DNA of 64,000 bases, from the NCBI GenBank assembly GCA_021324945.1, contig JAJPID010000039.1:1-64000 (forward strand), written 5' to 3'. Each line of letters opens with the position of its first letter. Position 1 is the first letter of the stretch. The stretch is from Lysobacterales bacterium. Its GTDB lineage: Bacteria > Pseudomonadota > Gammaproteobacteria > Xanthomonadales > Rhodanobacteraceae. Shown here piece after piece: positions 47,861 through 56,888 of this stretch. The notes below the pieces were generated by a model that did no database searches, had not been told where the DNA came from, and saw nothing but the letters and a program-made list of their open reading frames with translations. A program made the position numbers and the translations under genes.

Positions 47861-48937
47861 TCAGGCCGCGCCACAGTCCGCGCACTGTCGCGCGCGTGTG
47901 GCGTGCACCGGCATGAGGCGCGGGGTTCTGCGCTGCGCCTCACGCTGGCCGAAGATCATGCCGCCCAAGATCAATGCGCCGCCCAGCGCCATGCTGAGCG
48001 TCAATGCTTCACCGAGGAACAACCAGCCCCAAGTCACGCCGAATGCCGGCACGAGGTAAACCACCATTGCCGCGCGCGTGGCGCCGATGCGGCGGATCAG
48101 ATCGAAATAGATGGCATAGGCGATGCCAGTACACAGCACGCCCAGCGTGATCACGCTGCTCCAGTCGCCTGCGGAGAGCGCATGCTGTGGCCACGCCAGC
48201 CATGCGAACGGCGCGAGCAGCACGGCGCCGCTGGCCAATGTCGCCGCCGCCAGCGCCGCAGATGGCAGATCGGATAAATAACGCTTCAGCAGATTCGCGG
48301 AGATGCCGTACATCAGCGCGGCCAGCGTGCCGGCGCCGACAGCGGCGCCAATGTTTGCGCCAGCTACATGGCCGCTGGCGAGCACGATCACGCCGACCAG
48401 CCCGGCCAGCAGCGCGGTGGCGCGACGCCTGCCGATGCGCTCGCCGAACAATGCGAATGCGGCCAGTGCAGCGAACGGCACCGCCATACTGTTGGAGATC
48501 GCGCCGATACCGGCCGGCGCGCGTTCGGCGCCCCAAGCGAACAGCAGGAATGGCAGCGTGGTGTTGATCGCACCGATGCCGATGATCGGCAGCCAGCGCG
48601 AGCGCGTGAACCGTGCGCGTGCGCGCAGCAGGAACGGCAGCAGGATCAGCGCGCCCAGCGCCAGGCGCACTTCCACCAGCGGCAAAGGGCCGAAATCCTT
48701 CGCCGCCACGCGCTGGAACAGGAACGAGCCGCCCCAGATTGCCGCCAGCGTCACCAGTACCGCGGCGCTGCGCCAGTCGCGCGGCTCGCCGCTGGCCTTC
48801 ACGCGGCGACCACCGCGCCGACTGCGCGGAATGTGTCCGGCGTTAGCGCGTTCCAGCAGGCGTGCGGTTTCCGGGCTCATGACGTGGCCATGCAGGAACA
48901 TCATCCCGCCGGCGATTCTTGCAAATTCGTTCAACAT
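47861..48937 (-). CDS. EamA/DMT-family drug/metabolite transporter with N-terminal extension
   Basis: About 358 residues. Ten membrane segments with the two EamA repeats (AAIWGGSFLFQRVA, IGAINTTLPFLLFAWG; VGAGTLAALMYGISANLL). It likely exports small metabolites. The first 45 residues (MLNEFARIAGGMMFLHGHVM) are not part of the EamA fold. GGGAG supports ATG 48937, but a GTG at 48802 would give a normal-length transporter. It is divergent from a LysR regulator, the classical regulator/transporter pairing. Confidence 0.85.
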   Translation of the reverse strand: MLNEFARIAGGMMFLHGHVMSPETARLLERANAGHIPRSRRGGRRVKASGEPRDWRSAAVLVTLAAIWGGSFLFQRVAAKDFGPLPLVEVRLALGALILLPFLLRARARFTRSRWLPIIGIGAINTTLPFLLFAWGAERAPAGIGAISNSMAVPFAALAAFALFGERIGRRRATALLAGLVGVIVLASGHVAGANIGAAVGAGTLAALMYGISANLLKRYLSDLPSAALAAATLASGAVLLAPFAWLAWPQHALSAGDWSSVITLGVLCTGIAYAIYFDLIRRIGATRAAMVVYLVPAFGVTWGWLFLGEALTLSMALGGALILGGMIFGQREAQRRTPRLMPVHATRARQCADCGAA

Positions 48938-49045
48938 GACTGCCGCTCCCGTGTTGTGTATCCCATGCGACAGGCCACACAATATGCACGCTTCGGGCGC
49001 GGCGGTAGCGACTAATTTTCCAACCTGACTTGAGGAATTTCGAAT

Positions 49046-49981
49046 ATGGCGCGAGCACCCCTGAACGCCTTGCAGGACTTCGTGGCGGTGGCCCGCGCGC
49101 AAAACCTGACGCGCGCGGCGCAGCGCCAGAACCTCACCGTCAGCGCGCTCAGCCATCAAATGCGCGGACTTGAAGAGCGCGTCGGTTGCAAGCTGTTCGT
49201 GCGCGGCCCGCGCGGTTTGAAACTCACCGCTGAAGGCCAGATGCTGCTTGACAACGTGGCGCCGCACATCGAGGCGATCGAGCAAGCCATGCGTCCGCTG
49301 TGCGCGCGACGCACCAATGTGCTGAATCTTTCCGCCGTGCCGTCGATGGCATCGAGCTGGCTGCTGCCGCGGCTGCCACGCTTCGTCTCGCGGCACCCGG
49401 AAATGGAGTTGAATCTGGATTCCTCAATCGAGTTGGTCGATTTCGCGGATGGCCGTTTCGATGCGGGCCTGCGCTACGGTCCCGGGCAATGGCCCGGGCT
49501 GGTTTCCGAACCACTGTTCGACGAATGGCTGACGCCGGTGGCGAGCCCGTCATTGTTGAAAGGACGCAAACCGCCGCGGCTGGATCAACTGGGCGAGTGG
49601 CCGCTGCTGTGTCCGGAAGACCCGTGGTTGGATTGGTTCACGGCTTTCGGCGGCAAACCGCCCAGGCGCTATGCGGCTTCCTTCAGCGATTCGGAAACAC
49701 GCCAGCGTGCGGCGGTGGAAGGCATCGGCATCGCATTGGGACGCACGGCGATGATCCGTCCGTTGGTCGAAGCCGGTTTGCTGGTGGTGCTGTTCCCACA
49801 GGTGCTGAAGGCGCGCTACGGACACTATCTCGTCTATCCGCAACGTTCGCGCGAGCACGCAGGCTTCGTCACGTTTCGCGAGTGGCTGATGGAAGAAGCG
49901 GCCGCGTTTCGCGCGCATCCGCACACGGCCCTGCACGCGAAATCGTTTACGCGCAATCGCAAACGACGGTTGGCGGCGTGA
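49046..49981 (+). CDS. LysR-family transcriptional regulator (GcvA-like)
   Basis: 311 residues. N-terminal winged helix-turn-helix (about 1-65; AARRQNLTVSALSHQMRGLE-like, here AAQRQNLTVSALSHQMRGLE) and a periplasmic-binding-like effector domain (LNLSAVPSMASSWLLPRLPR). GAGGAATTTCG before the ATG supports it. The 108-base divergent gap to the EamA transporter probably holds the operator, but no T-N11-A site is clear. Confidence 0.92.
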   Translation: MARAPLNALQDFVAVARAQNLTRAAQRQNLTVSALSHQMRGLEERVGCKLFVRGPRGLKLTAEGQMLLDNVAPHIEAIEQAMRPLCARRTNVLNLSAVPSMASSWLLPRLPRFVSRHPEMELNLDSSIELVDFADGRFDAGLRYGPGQWPGLVSEPLFDEWLTPVASPSLLKGRKPPRLDQLGEWPLLCPEDPWLDWFTAFGGKPPRRYAASFSDSETRQRAAVEGIGIALGRTAMIRPLVEAGLLVVLFPQVLKARYGHYLVYPQRSREHAGFVTFREWLMEEAAAFRAHPHTALHAKSFTRNRKRRLAA

Positions 49982-50014
49982 ATCACGCCGCGGTACGCAC
50001 CGCGCGTTACCACA

Positions 50015-50674
50015 TCAATAGCCGCTGCACGGATCGCGTCCGACGTTGTGTTCATAGACGGAAACCTGCTCGTCGCGCGCATGGCCGTCACGGCCACTCG
50101 CCGCCGTCGCATTGATCGCGCGGCACGCCTCATCGCGAGAAATCTTGCGCGCGCTGACCGGCACTGGGGCCCAGGCGCCACCGTGCGAGCGCCGTCCGCC
50201 ATGGCGCGTACCCACGCCGGAGGGCTCGACACCGAACCGCGCGATGCCATCGCCTGGAATCGAACCCGGGCAACGTGCGTGCCGATAGAACACCTCGCCG
50301 TCGGCCGCGCGGCATTCGTATGACACCGGCTGCTCGCTGTTGGATTTGGCAGTGCTGTGTCGGATGCGTCCGTTCGCGCGTGCACCCGCAAATGCATGAT
50401 CGCGTCCCCGGCCAGTGGACGACTTCGATAATGAGACCGACGCGAAGTTCGGCGCATTCGGATCGATCGGCGGCTGCTCGCGGATGTCGATGGATGTCTG
50501 CTGCGTACCGGCCGTGCAAGGCGTCGCCTGGAATGCAATTGCACCGTCAGCGCCGACACATTTGAACACCGCACTCGCATGCGCCGAACCCGCCAGTAAA
50601 GACGACAACGCAACCGCGCAGAGAACGCCATAAGCAAGAGCGGCCCGAATCCGGTATTGAGCGTGATTGCGCAT
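50015..50674 (-). CDS. Exported protein with two DUF4124-like segments
   Basis: About 219 residues. Signal peptide (to about 34, AHA), then a DUF4124-type motif (VFKCVGADGAIAFQATPC) and a second (SYECRAADGEVFYRHARCPG) near residue 120. A basic Arg/Ser-rich linker lies between. DUF4124 modules are Cys-paired small domains found in envelope proteins. The ATG at 50674 has GGAGG 7 bases upstream, better than the one 6 bases earlier. Confidence 0.75.
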   Translation of the reverse strand: MRNHAQYRIRAALAYGVLCAVALSSLLAGSAHASAVFKCVGADGAIAFQATPCTAGTQQTSIDIREQPPIDPNAPNFASVSLSKSSTGRGRDHAFAGARANGRIRHSTAKSNSEQPVSYECRAADGEVFYRHARCPGSIPGDGIARFGVEPSGVGTRHGGRRSHGGAWAPVPVSARKISRDEACRAINATAASGRDGHARDEQVSVYEHNVGRDPCSGY

Positions 50675-50780
50675 GAGCATGCCTCCGTACAGATGCGCAT
50701 GCTCGAAGCCGCGAATGCGGCTCGCCAGCGGTGGATTGCTCGGATGCGTGTAGGAGAATTCCGATGATCCTGCGTGCTGC

Positions 50781-51248
50781 TTAGACCCCCTCGATCAGCG
50801 CGGCGTAACAGACGGGTTTGGCGAAGTGCGCGTGGATGTATGCAACGGCCGGATCAATGAATAGCCGCTCGATTAGGGTTTCTACTTCGAGGCCGTCGAC
50901 CCCGTCCGCATCTAGCAACATGCCGTCTTGGTCGAATGCGCGCAGCGAGAGCAGCCGCGAGCGCAGCATTTGGGGCACTACAGCCACTTCGGCGAAGTGC
51001 CGCTCGTCTTCCCACACGTAGATCGCGTCACTCGAACGGAACGACGAATCCACCTTGTGATGTTCGTGGTGGGTAAGGATCACTTCTTCGCCGACTTGCG
51101 CATCGCCGAGACTGATGCGGCAGGGGAAACCGTGCGACTTGTCGGCAATGACGCGCATCGCGCCGCGCGCGGCGAGCGCTTCATACGGGAGCGAGAACAA
51201 TTCGGCGAACGGTTGCGGCGACAGCCCTCGTTGAATGCGAAAGCTCAG
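50781..51248 (-). CDS. DUF1203 family protein, probable CTG start
   Basis: 155 residues if the start is CTG 51248. The DUF1203 core is clear (ALAARGAMRVIADKSHGFPC; ISLGDAQVGEEVIL; the LRSRLLSLRAFDQDGML block). Family members normally begin M-S-F-R-I; here the corresponding codons read CTG-AGC-TTT-CGC-ATT, preceded by GGAG 7 bases upstream and an in-frame TGA shortly before. No in-frame ATG exists until deep in the domain; TTG 51200 is the other option. Function of DUF1203 is unknown. Confidence 0.7.
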   Translation of the reverse strand: MSFRIQRGLSPQPFAELFSLPYEALAARGAMRVIADKSHGFPCRISLGDAQVGEEVILTHHEHHKVDSSFRSSDAIYVWEDERHFAEVAVVPQMLRSRLLSLRAFDQDGMLLDADGVDGLEVETLIERLFIDPAVAYIHAHFAKPVCYAALIEGV

Positions 51249-51614
51249 GCTGCGACTCCGTCAAAAACCTGCCGCAAGCATGGCAATTCGTGCACCCTGC
51301 CGCCATCCGATTCTTGCGTATCAAGAAATCGACGCGAAAAAAACGGCGCCCGCAGAGGGTTCAACCCACCTTGCTGGCACCAGCCACGGAGGGTGTGACA
51401 CGGATCATGCGCTGCACGCGCTTGACCCGCCGAAGCCGAGTCCGGGCGTGCACCGGACTCGGCGTGTCAAAGTGCAGCGTCTGCCCCGAGCTTGATCCGG
51501 GGAGACCACTTTCTCAATGGTCTGTCGGACACGTGCCGGTCTCCGCCAAAAGACGCGGCCATCGTCCCTGATGCGGCCGTCCATTGGCCGCGCTCCAACT
51601 GCATGTTCCCGCCC
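51249..51614. other. Gene-poor region with palindromes
   Basis: About 366 bases with no convincing gene. It holds the hairpin at 51436-51462 and a weaker inverted repeat GCGGCC-GTCCATT-GGCCGC at 51573-51591, downstream of the PepSY gene on the minus strand. Nothing else supported. Confidence 0.5.
51436..51462. repeat. Palindromic element, second copy
   Basis: CCGAGTCCGG-GCGTGCA-CCGGACTCGG. The copy at 38642-38668 has CCGAATCCGG-GCGTGAA-CCGGATTCGG. The stem difference is a matched pair exchange (A-T versus G-C), so pairing is kept while the loop differs by one base. Both are followed by CGTGT. Confidence 0.8.
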
Positions 51615-52141
51615 TCAGTCCTGCGACTTGGCGACTACGCTGCCATCGTCGGGATCGACCAGCACGTCCAGCGCCTTGCCGCTCTTGTCTTGGACGTCGG
51701 CGCTCCACAAGCCATTGTCGAATTTCACGTGGCCGATGTTGGTGTAGCCCTGCGCGGTGAGCTTGGCCTTGACTTCGTCCTCGTTGAGTTTGGACGGCGC
51801 ATCCGCCTGATACACCTTGCCCGTGACCGGCGCCACCTTGATCTTCACCACTTCTTGTTGCCGCCGCGCGCCTTGGCCTGCCACACGCCGTCCTTGAACT
51901 CCAGCCCCTTCACTTCCTTGTAGCCCGCCTGCGCAATGTCGCCTTTGATGGCGTCCTCACTGAGCGCGCCGGAGGGCGGCACCGTACCCCACGTCTTCGT
52001 CGTGGTCGTGGTGGTGGTGATGGAATCGGCCGGCGTCGCGGCCGAGGCAGTGGTCTGCGTGGTTTGCGAAGTCGTGGTCTGCGCCATCGCGACGCCGCCG
52101 ATGCACAGTCCGATCAGCAAGGGAAGAACCTGCTTGTTCAT
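51615..52141 (-). pseudogene. Exported protein with two PepSY-like domains, frameshifted
   Basis: From ATG 52141 (AAGGAG 5 bases upstream) a signal peptide, a Thr/Gln-rich linker and a first PepSY-like unit (ALSEDAIKGDIAQAGYKEVK) are read to a stop at GNKKW. The other frame continues VVKIKVAPVTGKVYQADAPS and a second unit (KLNEDEVKAKLTAQGYTNIG) to 51615. Restoring one G (AAGTGGTGAAG to AAGGTGGTGAAG, about 51850) rejoins the frames. Either a real one-base deletion or an assembly error. PepSY modules are found in small periplasmic proteins. Confidence 0.8.
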
Positions 52142-52296
52142 GATCACTCCTTGTGTGCCTGCGGAAAATCTGCGGCCACTCTGCGCAGACGCAATTCAAC
52201 GTCCGGTGAATCCGCCGCGCGCGCCTCAGCCGGTGTTCATTGAAACTTTTTCCCGATTCGATGCTGTTACGCTTGGCGGGTTTCCGGCGCGCATCG

Positions 52297-53910
52297 ATGA
52301 TGAAATCCGACGGCATCGCCTTCCACCATCCGCTGGCATTCTGGTTCGGCTGCCTCGCAGTCGCGGCCGGCGTGTGTCTGCACATGCCGATGTACATCAT
52401 GGCCGCGCCGATGCACTACCACTTGGCCGGCATGGCGATGGACACACCGATGTCGATCGGCATGGGGCTGATTCCCTGCGGCGTGTTGCTCGCTGCCTAC
52501 GGGCTGATGCCGCATCTTGCGCAACTGCATCAAAGCCTGCACGGCCACGGCAATCATCTTTATTTTCACGTCGCCGATGGCGTGCCGCTCAATGGCGAGC
52601 ATTGGAAACTGGTGATCGTGCTGGCGGTCGCTTTGACGGTCGACGTGATGAAGCCCGCTTCGATCGCCTTCGTGATGCCCGGCATGGTGCACGAGTATTC
52701 GATCACGCAATCCACCGCCGGCTATCTCGCGCTGTCCGCGTTGACGGGCACCGCGGTGGGCTCGGTGATCTGGGGACGCATCGCCGATCTGTTCGGACGG
52801 CGCGCGGCGATCCTGCTCTCGGCCATCCTGTTCATGGGCACCGCGATCTGCGGCACCATGCCTTCGTTCGGCTGGAATCTGGTGATGTGTTTCCTGATGG
52901 GCGCGGCGGCCGGGGGCATGCTGCCGATCGCGTTCACGCTGATGGCCGAGACCATTCCGACCGCGCATCGCGGCTGGCTGCTGGTGGCGCTGGGCGGCAT
53001 CGGCACGTCGGCCGGTTATCTCGCCGCATCCGGCGCAGCGACGCTGCTTGAACCGACGTTCTCCTGGCGCGTGCTGTGGCTGCTCAATTTGCCGACCGGC
53101 GCGCTGATCGTGTTCCTCAATCGCTACATTCCAGAATCGCCGCGGTTTCTCTCCAACAACGGATTGCAGCGCGAAGCGCGCGCGGTGCTGATGCGCTTCG
53201 CGGGATCGAAAAATGATCTGGTGGCGGACGTAACCGATCCGTCGGAAGACACCCACATCCTCGAAATCGTGCATCCGGTGGCGGAAGTGCGCGAATTGCT
53301 GCGCGGCCGCTACGCGCGCATCAGCGCGGGCTTGGCGGTGTGCGGCCTGGCATGGGGCCTGGCGAATTTCGGATTTTTATTGTGGCTGCCTGGAAATCTG
53401 GAACGGATGGGGTTGAACGCGCATGCGGCCAGTACACTGATGGCGAAGTCGGCGTTGCTGGCGGTTCCCGGCATCGCGGTGGTGGTGTGCATGTATCAAT
53501 ACTGGAGCAGCGTGCGCACGCTGGTGCTGTTCATCGCGCTCTCGACGGTTTCATTGCTGGCCTTTCTGCTGATCGAGATGCTGCACTTGCGATCCGCAGT
53601 GTTCACCATCGCCGCGACCGTTGCGCTGCTGATCGGCATCAGCGGCGTGATCGCAACGATGATTCCGTATTCGGCTGAAATCTATCCTGTGCACCTTCGC
53701 GGCACCGGCTCCGGCGTGATCGCGGCCAGTTCCAAAGCCGGCGGCATCCTCGGCGCAGGCCTGGGTGTACTCGACTTGTTCCGCAACTTCACGCTGTCCG
53801 CCATCGTCATCGCCGTACCGATGGCGATCGCCGGAATCATGGTCGCCCGCGCCGGCATCGAAACCCGCGGTCACGCGCTGGAAGCGATCCAGCGCGCCAT
53901 GGCTGAGTGA
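52297..53910 (+). CDS. MFS transporter, sugar-porter-like
   Basis: About 537 residues with 12 or more membrane segments. MFS motif A (GRIADLFGRRAA) and the PESPRFL signature after helix 6 resemble the sugar/aromatic-acid porter branch. About 120 N-terminal residues add an extra hydrophobic pair with many His and Met (MYIMAAPMHYHLAGMAMDTP). The start is uncertain: ATG 52297, ATG 52261 and TTG 52240 are all in frame without a clear ribosome binding site. Substrate unknown. A REP-type element starts at its stop codon. Confidence 0.85.
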   Translation: MMKSDGIAFHHPLAFWFGCLAVAAGVCLHMPMYIMAAPMHYHLAGMAMDTPMSIGMGLIPCGVLLAAYGLMPHLAQLHQSLHGHGNHLYFHVADGVPLNGEHWKLVIVLAVALTVDVMKPASIAFVMPGMVHEYSITQSTAGYLALSALTGTAVGSVIWGRIADLFGRRAAILLSAILFMGTAICGTMPSFGWNLVMCFLMGAAAGGMLPIAFTLMAETIPTAHRGWLLVALGGIGTSAGYLAASGAATLLEPTFSWRVLWLLNLPTGALIVFLNRYIPESPRFLSNNGLQREARAVLMRFAGSKNDLVADVTDPSEDTHILEIVHPVAEVRELLRGRYARISAGLAVCGLAWGLANFGFLLWLPGNLERMGLNAHAASTLMAKSALLAVPGIAVVVCMYQYWSSVRTLVLFIALSTVSLLAFLLIEMLHLRSAVFTIAATVALLIGISGVIATMIPYSAEIYPVHLRGTGSGVIAASSKAGGILGAGLGVLDLFRNFTLSAIVIAVPMAIAGIMVARAGIETRGHALEAIQRAMAE

Positions 53911-53973
53911 TGCAGGGCGGGCTCTGCCCGCCGCATCATGGGTGGCGTTAGCGGACGAAGTCCGCCCGACTAC
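53908..53973. repeat. REP-type palindrome pair, copy 1, containing both flanking stop codons
   Basis: The element begins TGATGCAGGGCGGGC, forms GGGCGGGC/GCCCGCC (with TCT loop) and GCGGAC-GAA-GTCCGC hairpins, and ends CCGCCCGACTAC, the complement of GTAG. The first TGA (53908-53910) is the MFS stop; the CTA at 53970-53972 is the aceE stop (TAG on the minus strand). The GTAG-plus-palindrome form is typical of REP elements mobilised by RAYT transposases. A reversed copy lies at 63875-63934. Confidence 0.75.
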
Positions 53974-56843
53974 ACCGTCACCGGATTCGGCTTGTCCGGA
54001 TCGAGCTTCCAGAGTTTCATGGCGCGTGCCACTTCCTTGCGGTCGATCGCGCCGTCGTCGGCCAGCGCGGTCAGCGCGGCGTGCGCGATCCAGTGGCGAT
54101 CCACTTCGAAGAACGCGCGCAGGTGTTCGCGCGTGTCGCTGCGGCCGTAACCGTCGGTGCCGAGCGCGATGTAGCGTTTACCCTGGGGCATGAAAGCGCG
54201 GATCTGGTCGGCGTACTCGCGCACATAATCGGTGGCCGCGATCGCAGGGCCTTCGCGATCAGACAGGCATTGCATCACATAGGGCACGCGCTGCTCCTTC
54301 GCTTCCGGATGCAAGCGGTTCCAACGCTCGCAATCGAATCCGTCGCGGCGCAGTTCGCTGAAACTCGGGCACGACCAGATGTCCGCCGCCACGCCGAATT
54401 CCTTTTCCAGCAAGTCCGCCGCGGCGATGGCCTCGCGCAGGATCGTGCCCGAGCCCAGCAATTGCACGCGCAACTTCTTGGCTTTGTTTTTCTCCGTCTC
54501 CCGTTTCCCGTCTGCCGTCTTGCGACTCTTCGATACCACCGCTTTCGCGTGCACCCTCGTCTCGCGCCGATGCGGCCCGTCGATTTCCGGCACGCGCGAC
54601 TCGCCGTGCTTGTCGAATTTGGCTTCCGCGGTCGGTGCGCCTACGGGCAGCGGATGATCGGCGTCGCGGAACAGATACATGCCGCGCACGATGCCTTCTT
54701 CGCAACCTTGTGGCATGTCCGGATGCGCGTAGTTCTCGTTCATCACGGTGACGTAGTAATAGACGTCTTCCTGGCTCTCCAGCATGCGGCGCACGCCATC
54801 CTGCAGGATTACCGCAACTTCGTAGGAGAAGGTCGGATCGTACGCGCGGCAATTCGGGATGGCGCCGGCGAACAAGTGCGATGAGCCGTCTTCATGTTGC
54901 AGACCCTCGCCGTTCAGCGTGGTGCGGCCCGACGTGCCGCCGATCAGAAATCCACGCGCACGCGAATCGCCTGCGGCCCAGGCGAGATCGCCGATGCGCT
55001 GGAAGCCGAACATCGAGTAATAGATGAAGAACGGCAGCATCGGCAGATCGGATACCGAATAGCTGGTCGCGCCGGCGATCCATGCCGACATGCCCCCGGC
55101 CTCGCTGATGCCTTCCTGCAACACTTGGCCCTTGGTGTCTTCGCGGTAATACAGCAGTTGATCGGCATCCTGCGGTTTGTACTTCTGCCCGAACGGCGCG
55201 TAGATGCCAATCTGGCGGAACATGCCTTCCATACCGAAGGTGCGCGCCTCATCGGCGACGATCGGCACCACCCGCGGGCCGATCTGCTTGTCGCGCAGCA
55301 AGAGGTTCATGGCGCGCACCAGCGCCATGGTGGTGGAAATCTCACGGTCGCCGGTGCCCTTGGTGATCTGCTCGAAGGCTTTCAATTCCGGCGCGAGCAG
55401 CGGTTGCGAAGCCTTGCGCCGGCGCTGTGGCAGGTAACCGCCGAGCGCCTTGCGGCGTTCGTGCAGGTACTCGACTTCCGGCGAATTCTTGCCAGGGTGG
55501 AAGTACGGCACCGATTCGACTTCCTCGCCCTTCAATTTCTCGTCGGGAATCGGAATATTGAAACGATCACGGAAGGCGACGATCGCTTCCTCGTGCATCT
55601 TCTTCTGCTGGTGCGTGATGTTCTGCGACTCGCCCGCTGCGCCCATGCCGTAGCCCTTGACGGTTTTCGCCAGGATTACCGTCGGCATGCCTTGGGTGTT
55701 CACCGCCGCGTGGTACGCGGCATAGACCTTGTGCGGATCGTGACCGCCGCGGTTCAACCGCCACACGTCGTCGTCCGACAATGACGCCACCATCGCCGCG
55801 GTTTCCGGATATTTGCCGAAGAAATGTTCGCGCGTGTACGCCCCCCCGAACGCCTTGCAAGCCTGGTATTCACCGTCCACCGTTTCCATCATCAGCTTGC
55901 GCAACACGCCCTTGGTGTCGCGCGCCAGCAGCGGATCCCAGTACGACCCCCAGATCAGCTTGATCACGTTCCACTCGGCGCCGCGGAACACACCTTCCAG
56001 TTCCTGGATGATCTTGCCGTTGCCGCGCACGGGGCCGTCCAGCCGCTGCAGGTTGCAGTTGATCACGAAGATCAGGTTGTCGAGTTTCTCGCGCCCGGCC
56101 AGCGAAATCGCGCCCAAGGTTTCCGGTTCATCGGTTTCGCCGTCGCCGATGAAGCACCACACCTTGCGGTCGGTCTTGGGGCAAAGGCCGCGGCTTTCCA
56201 GATATTTCCAGAACTGCGCCTGATAGATCGCCTGGATCGGGCCTAGACCCATCGACACCGTCGGCGTCTGCCAGTAGTCGGGCATCAGCCACGGATGGGG
56301 ATAGGAAGACAGACCCTTGCCGCCGACTTCCATGCGAAAGTGATCAAGCTGGTCTTCGGTGAGCCGGCCTTCCAGATACGAACGCGCGTAGATGCCGGGC
56401 GACGAATGGCCCTGATAGAAAATCAGGTCGCCGGGATGTTCTGGCGAAGGCGCGCGCCAGAAATGATTGAAGCCCACGTCGTACAGCGTGGCGCTGGAGG
56501 CGAAGCTCGCGATGTGACCGCCAAGTTCTCCCGGCCTGCGATTAGCGCGTACCACCATCGCCATCGCATTCCAGCGGATGATCGAACGGATGCGCCATTC
56601 CATCGCCGCATCGCCCGGCGACTTCGCTTCCAGATGCGGCGGAATGGTGTTGATGTATTCGGTGGTGGGGTCGAACGGCAGGTGCCCGCCGGCGCGGCGC
56701 GTCTCGTCCACCATCTTTTCCAGCAACTGATGCGCGCGCTCCGTGCCTTCGGCCTGGATCACCGCCTCGATGGATTCGATCCATTCGCGGGTTTCGATGG
56801 GGTCCGGATCGGCGTCCAGCAGTTCGCGGGTGAGATCATTCAT
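53970..56843 (-). CDS. aceE: Pyruvate dehydrogenase E1, homodimeric type
   Basis: 957 residues, longer than the usual 885-900. It decarboxylates pyruvate with thiamine diphosphate and acetylates E2. The TPP motif is GDGETDEPETLGAISLAG ending NCNLQRLDGP. About 55 extra residues, rich in Lys, Arg and Glu, lie at roughly 730-785 (KSRKTADGKRETEKNKAKK region) just before VQLLGSGTILREA; a heptamer repeat encodes part of it. The gene follows maeB by 45 bases. Its stop codon lies inside a REP element. Confidence 0.95.
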   Translation of the reverse strand: MNDLTRELLDADPDPIETREWIESIEAVIQAEGTERAHQLLEKMVDETRRAGGHLPFDPTTEYINTIPPHLEAKSPGDAAMEWRIRSIIRWNAMAMVVRANRRPGELGGHIASFASSATLYDVGFNHFWRAPSPEHPGDLIFYQGHSSPGIYARSYLEGRLTEDQLDHFRMEVGGKGLSSYPHPWLMPDYWQTPTVSMGLGPIQAIYQAQFWKYLESRGLCPKTDRKVWCFIGDGETDEPETLGAISLAGREKLDNLIFVINCNLQRLDGPVRGNGKIIQELEGVFRGAEWNVIKLIWGSYWDPLLARDTKGVLRKLMMETVDGEYQACKAFGGAYTREHFFGKYPETAAMVASLSDDDVWRLNRGGHDPHKVYAAYHAAVNTQGMPTVILAKTVKGYGMGAAGESQNITHQQKKMHEEAIVAFRDRFNIPIPDEKLKGEEVESVPYFHPGKNSPEVEYLHERRKALGGYLPQRRRKASQPLLAPELKAFEQITKGTGDREISTTMALVRAMNLLLRDKQIGPRVVPIVADEARTFGMEGMFRQIGIYAPFGQKYKPQDADQLLYYREDTKGQVLQEGISEAGGMSAWIAGATSYSVSDLPMLPFFIYYSMFGFQRIGDLAWAAGDSRARGFLIGGTSGRTTLNGEGLQHEDGSSHLFAGAIPNCRAYDPTFSYEVAVILQDGVRRMLESQEDVYYYVTVMNENYAHPDMPQGCEEGIVRGMYLFRDADHPLPVGAPTAEAKFDKHGESRVPEIDGPHRRETRVHAKAVVSKSRKTADGKRETEKNKAKKLRVQLLGSGTILREAIAAADLLEKEFGVAADIWSCPSFSELRRDGFDCERWNRLHPEAKEQRVPYVMQCLSDREGPAIAATDYVREYADQIRAFMPQGKRYIALGTDGYGRSDTREHLRAFFEVDRHWIAHAALTALADDGAIDRKEVARAMKLWKLDPDKPNPVTV
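54493..54520. repeat. Four heptamer repeats inside aceE
   Basis: Units TCCGTCT, CCCGTTT, CCCGTCT and GCCGTCT run in direct tandem (54493-54520, plus strand), encoding part of the extra basic segment of E1. The shared 13-mer with the mreC leader (31156-31168) points to a dispersed repeat class rather than local slippage alone. Confidence 0.65.
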
Positions 56844-56888
56844 TGCACTTTCCTTGCGCGCATCGAAACGCGCGCCTTGCAGTTGGAT

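Noticed and set aside
50256..50267. tRNA T-arm-like GGGTTCGATTCC on the minus strand
   Set aside because: It is coding sequence for RCPGSIP in the DUF4124 protein; no anticodon arm, acceptor stem or CCA context is present.
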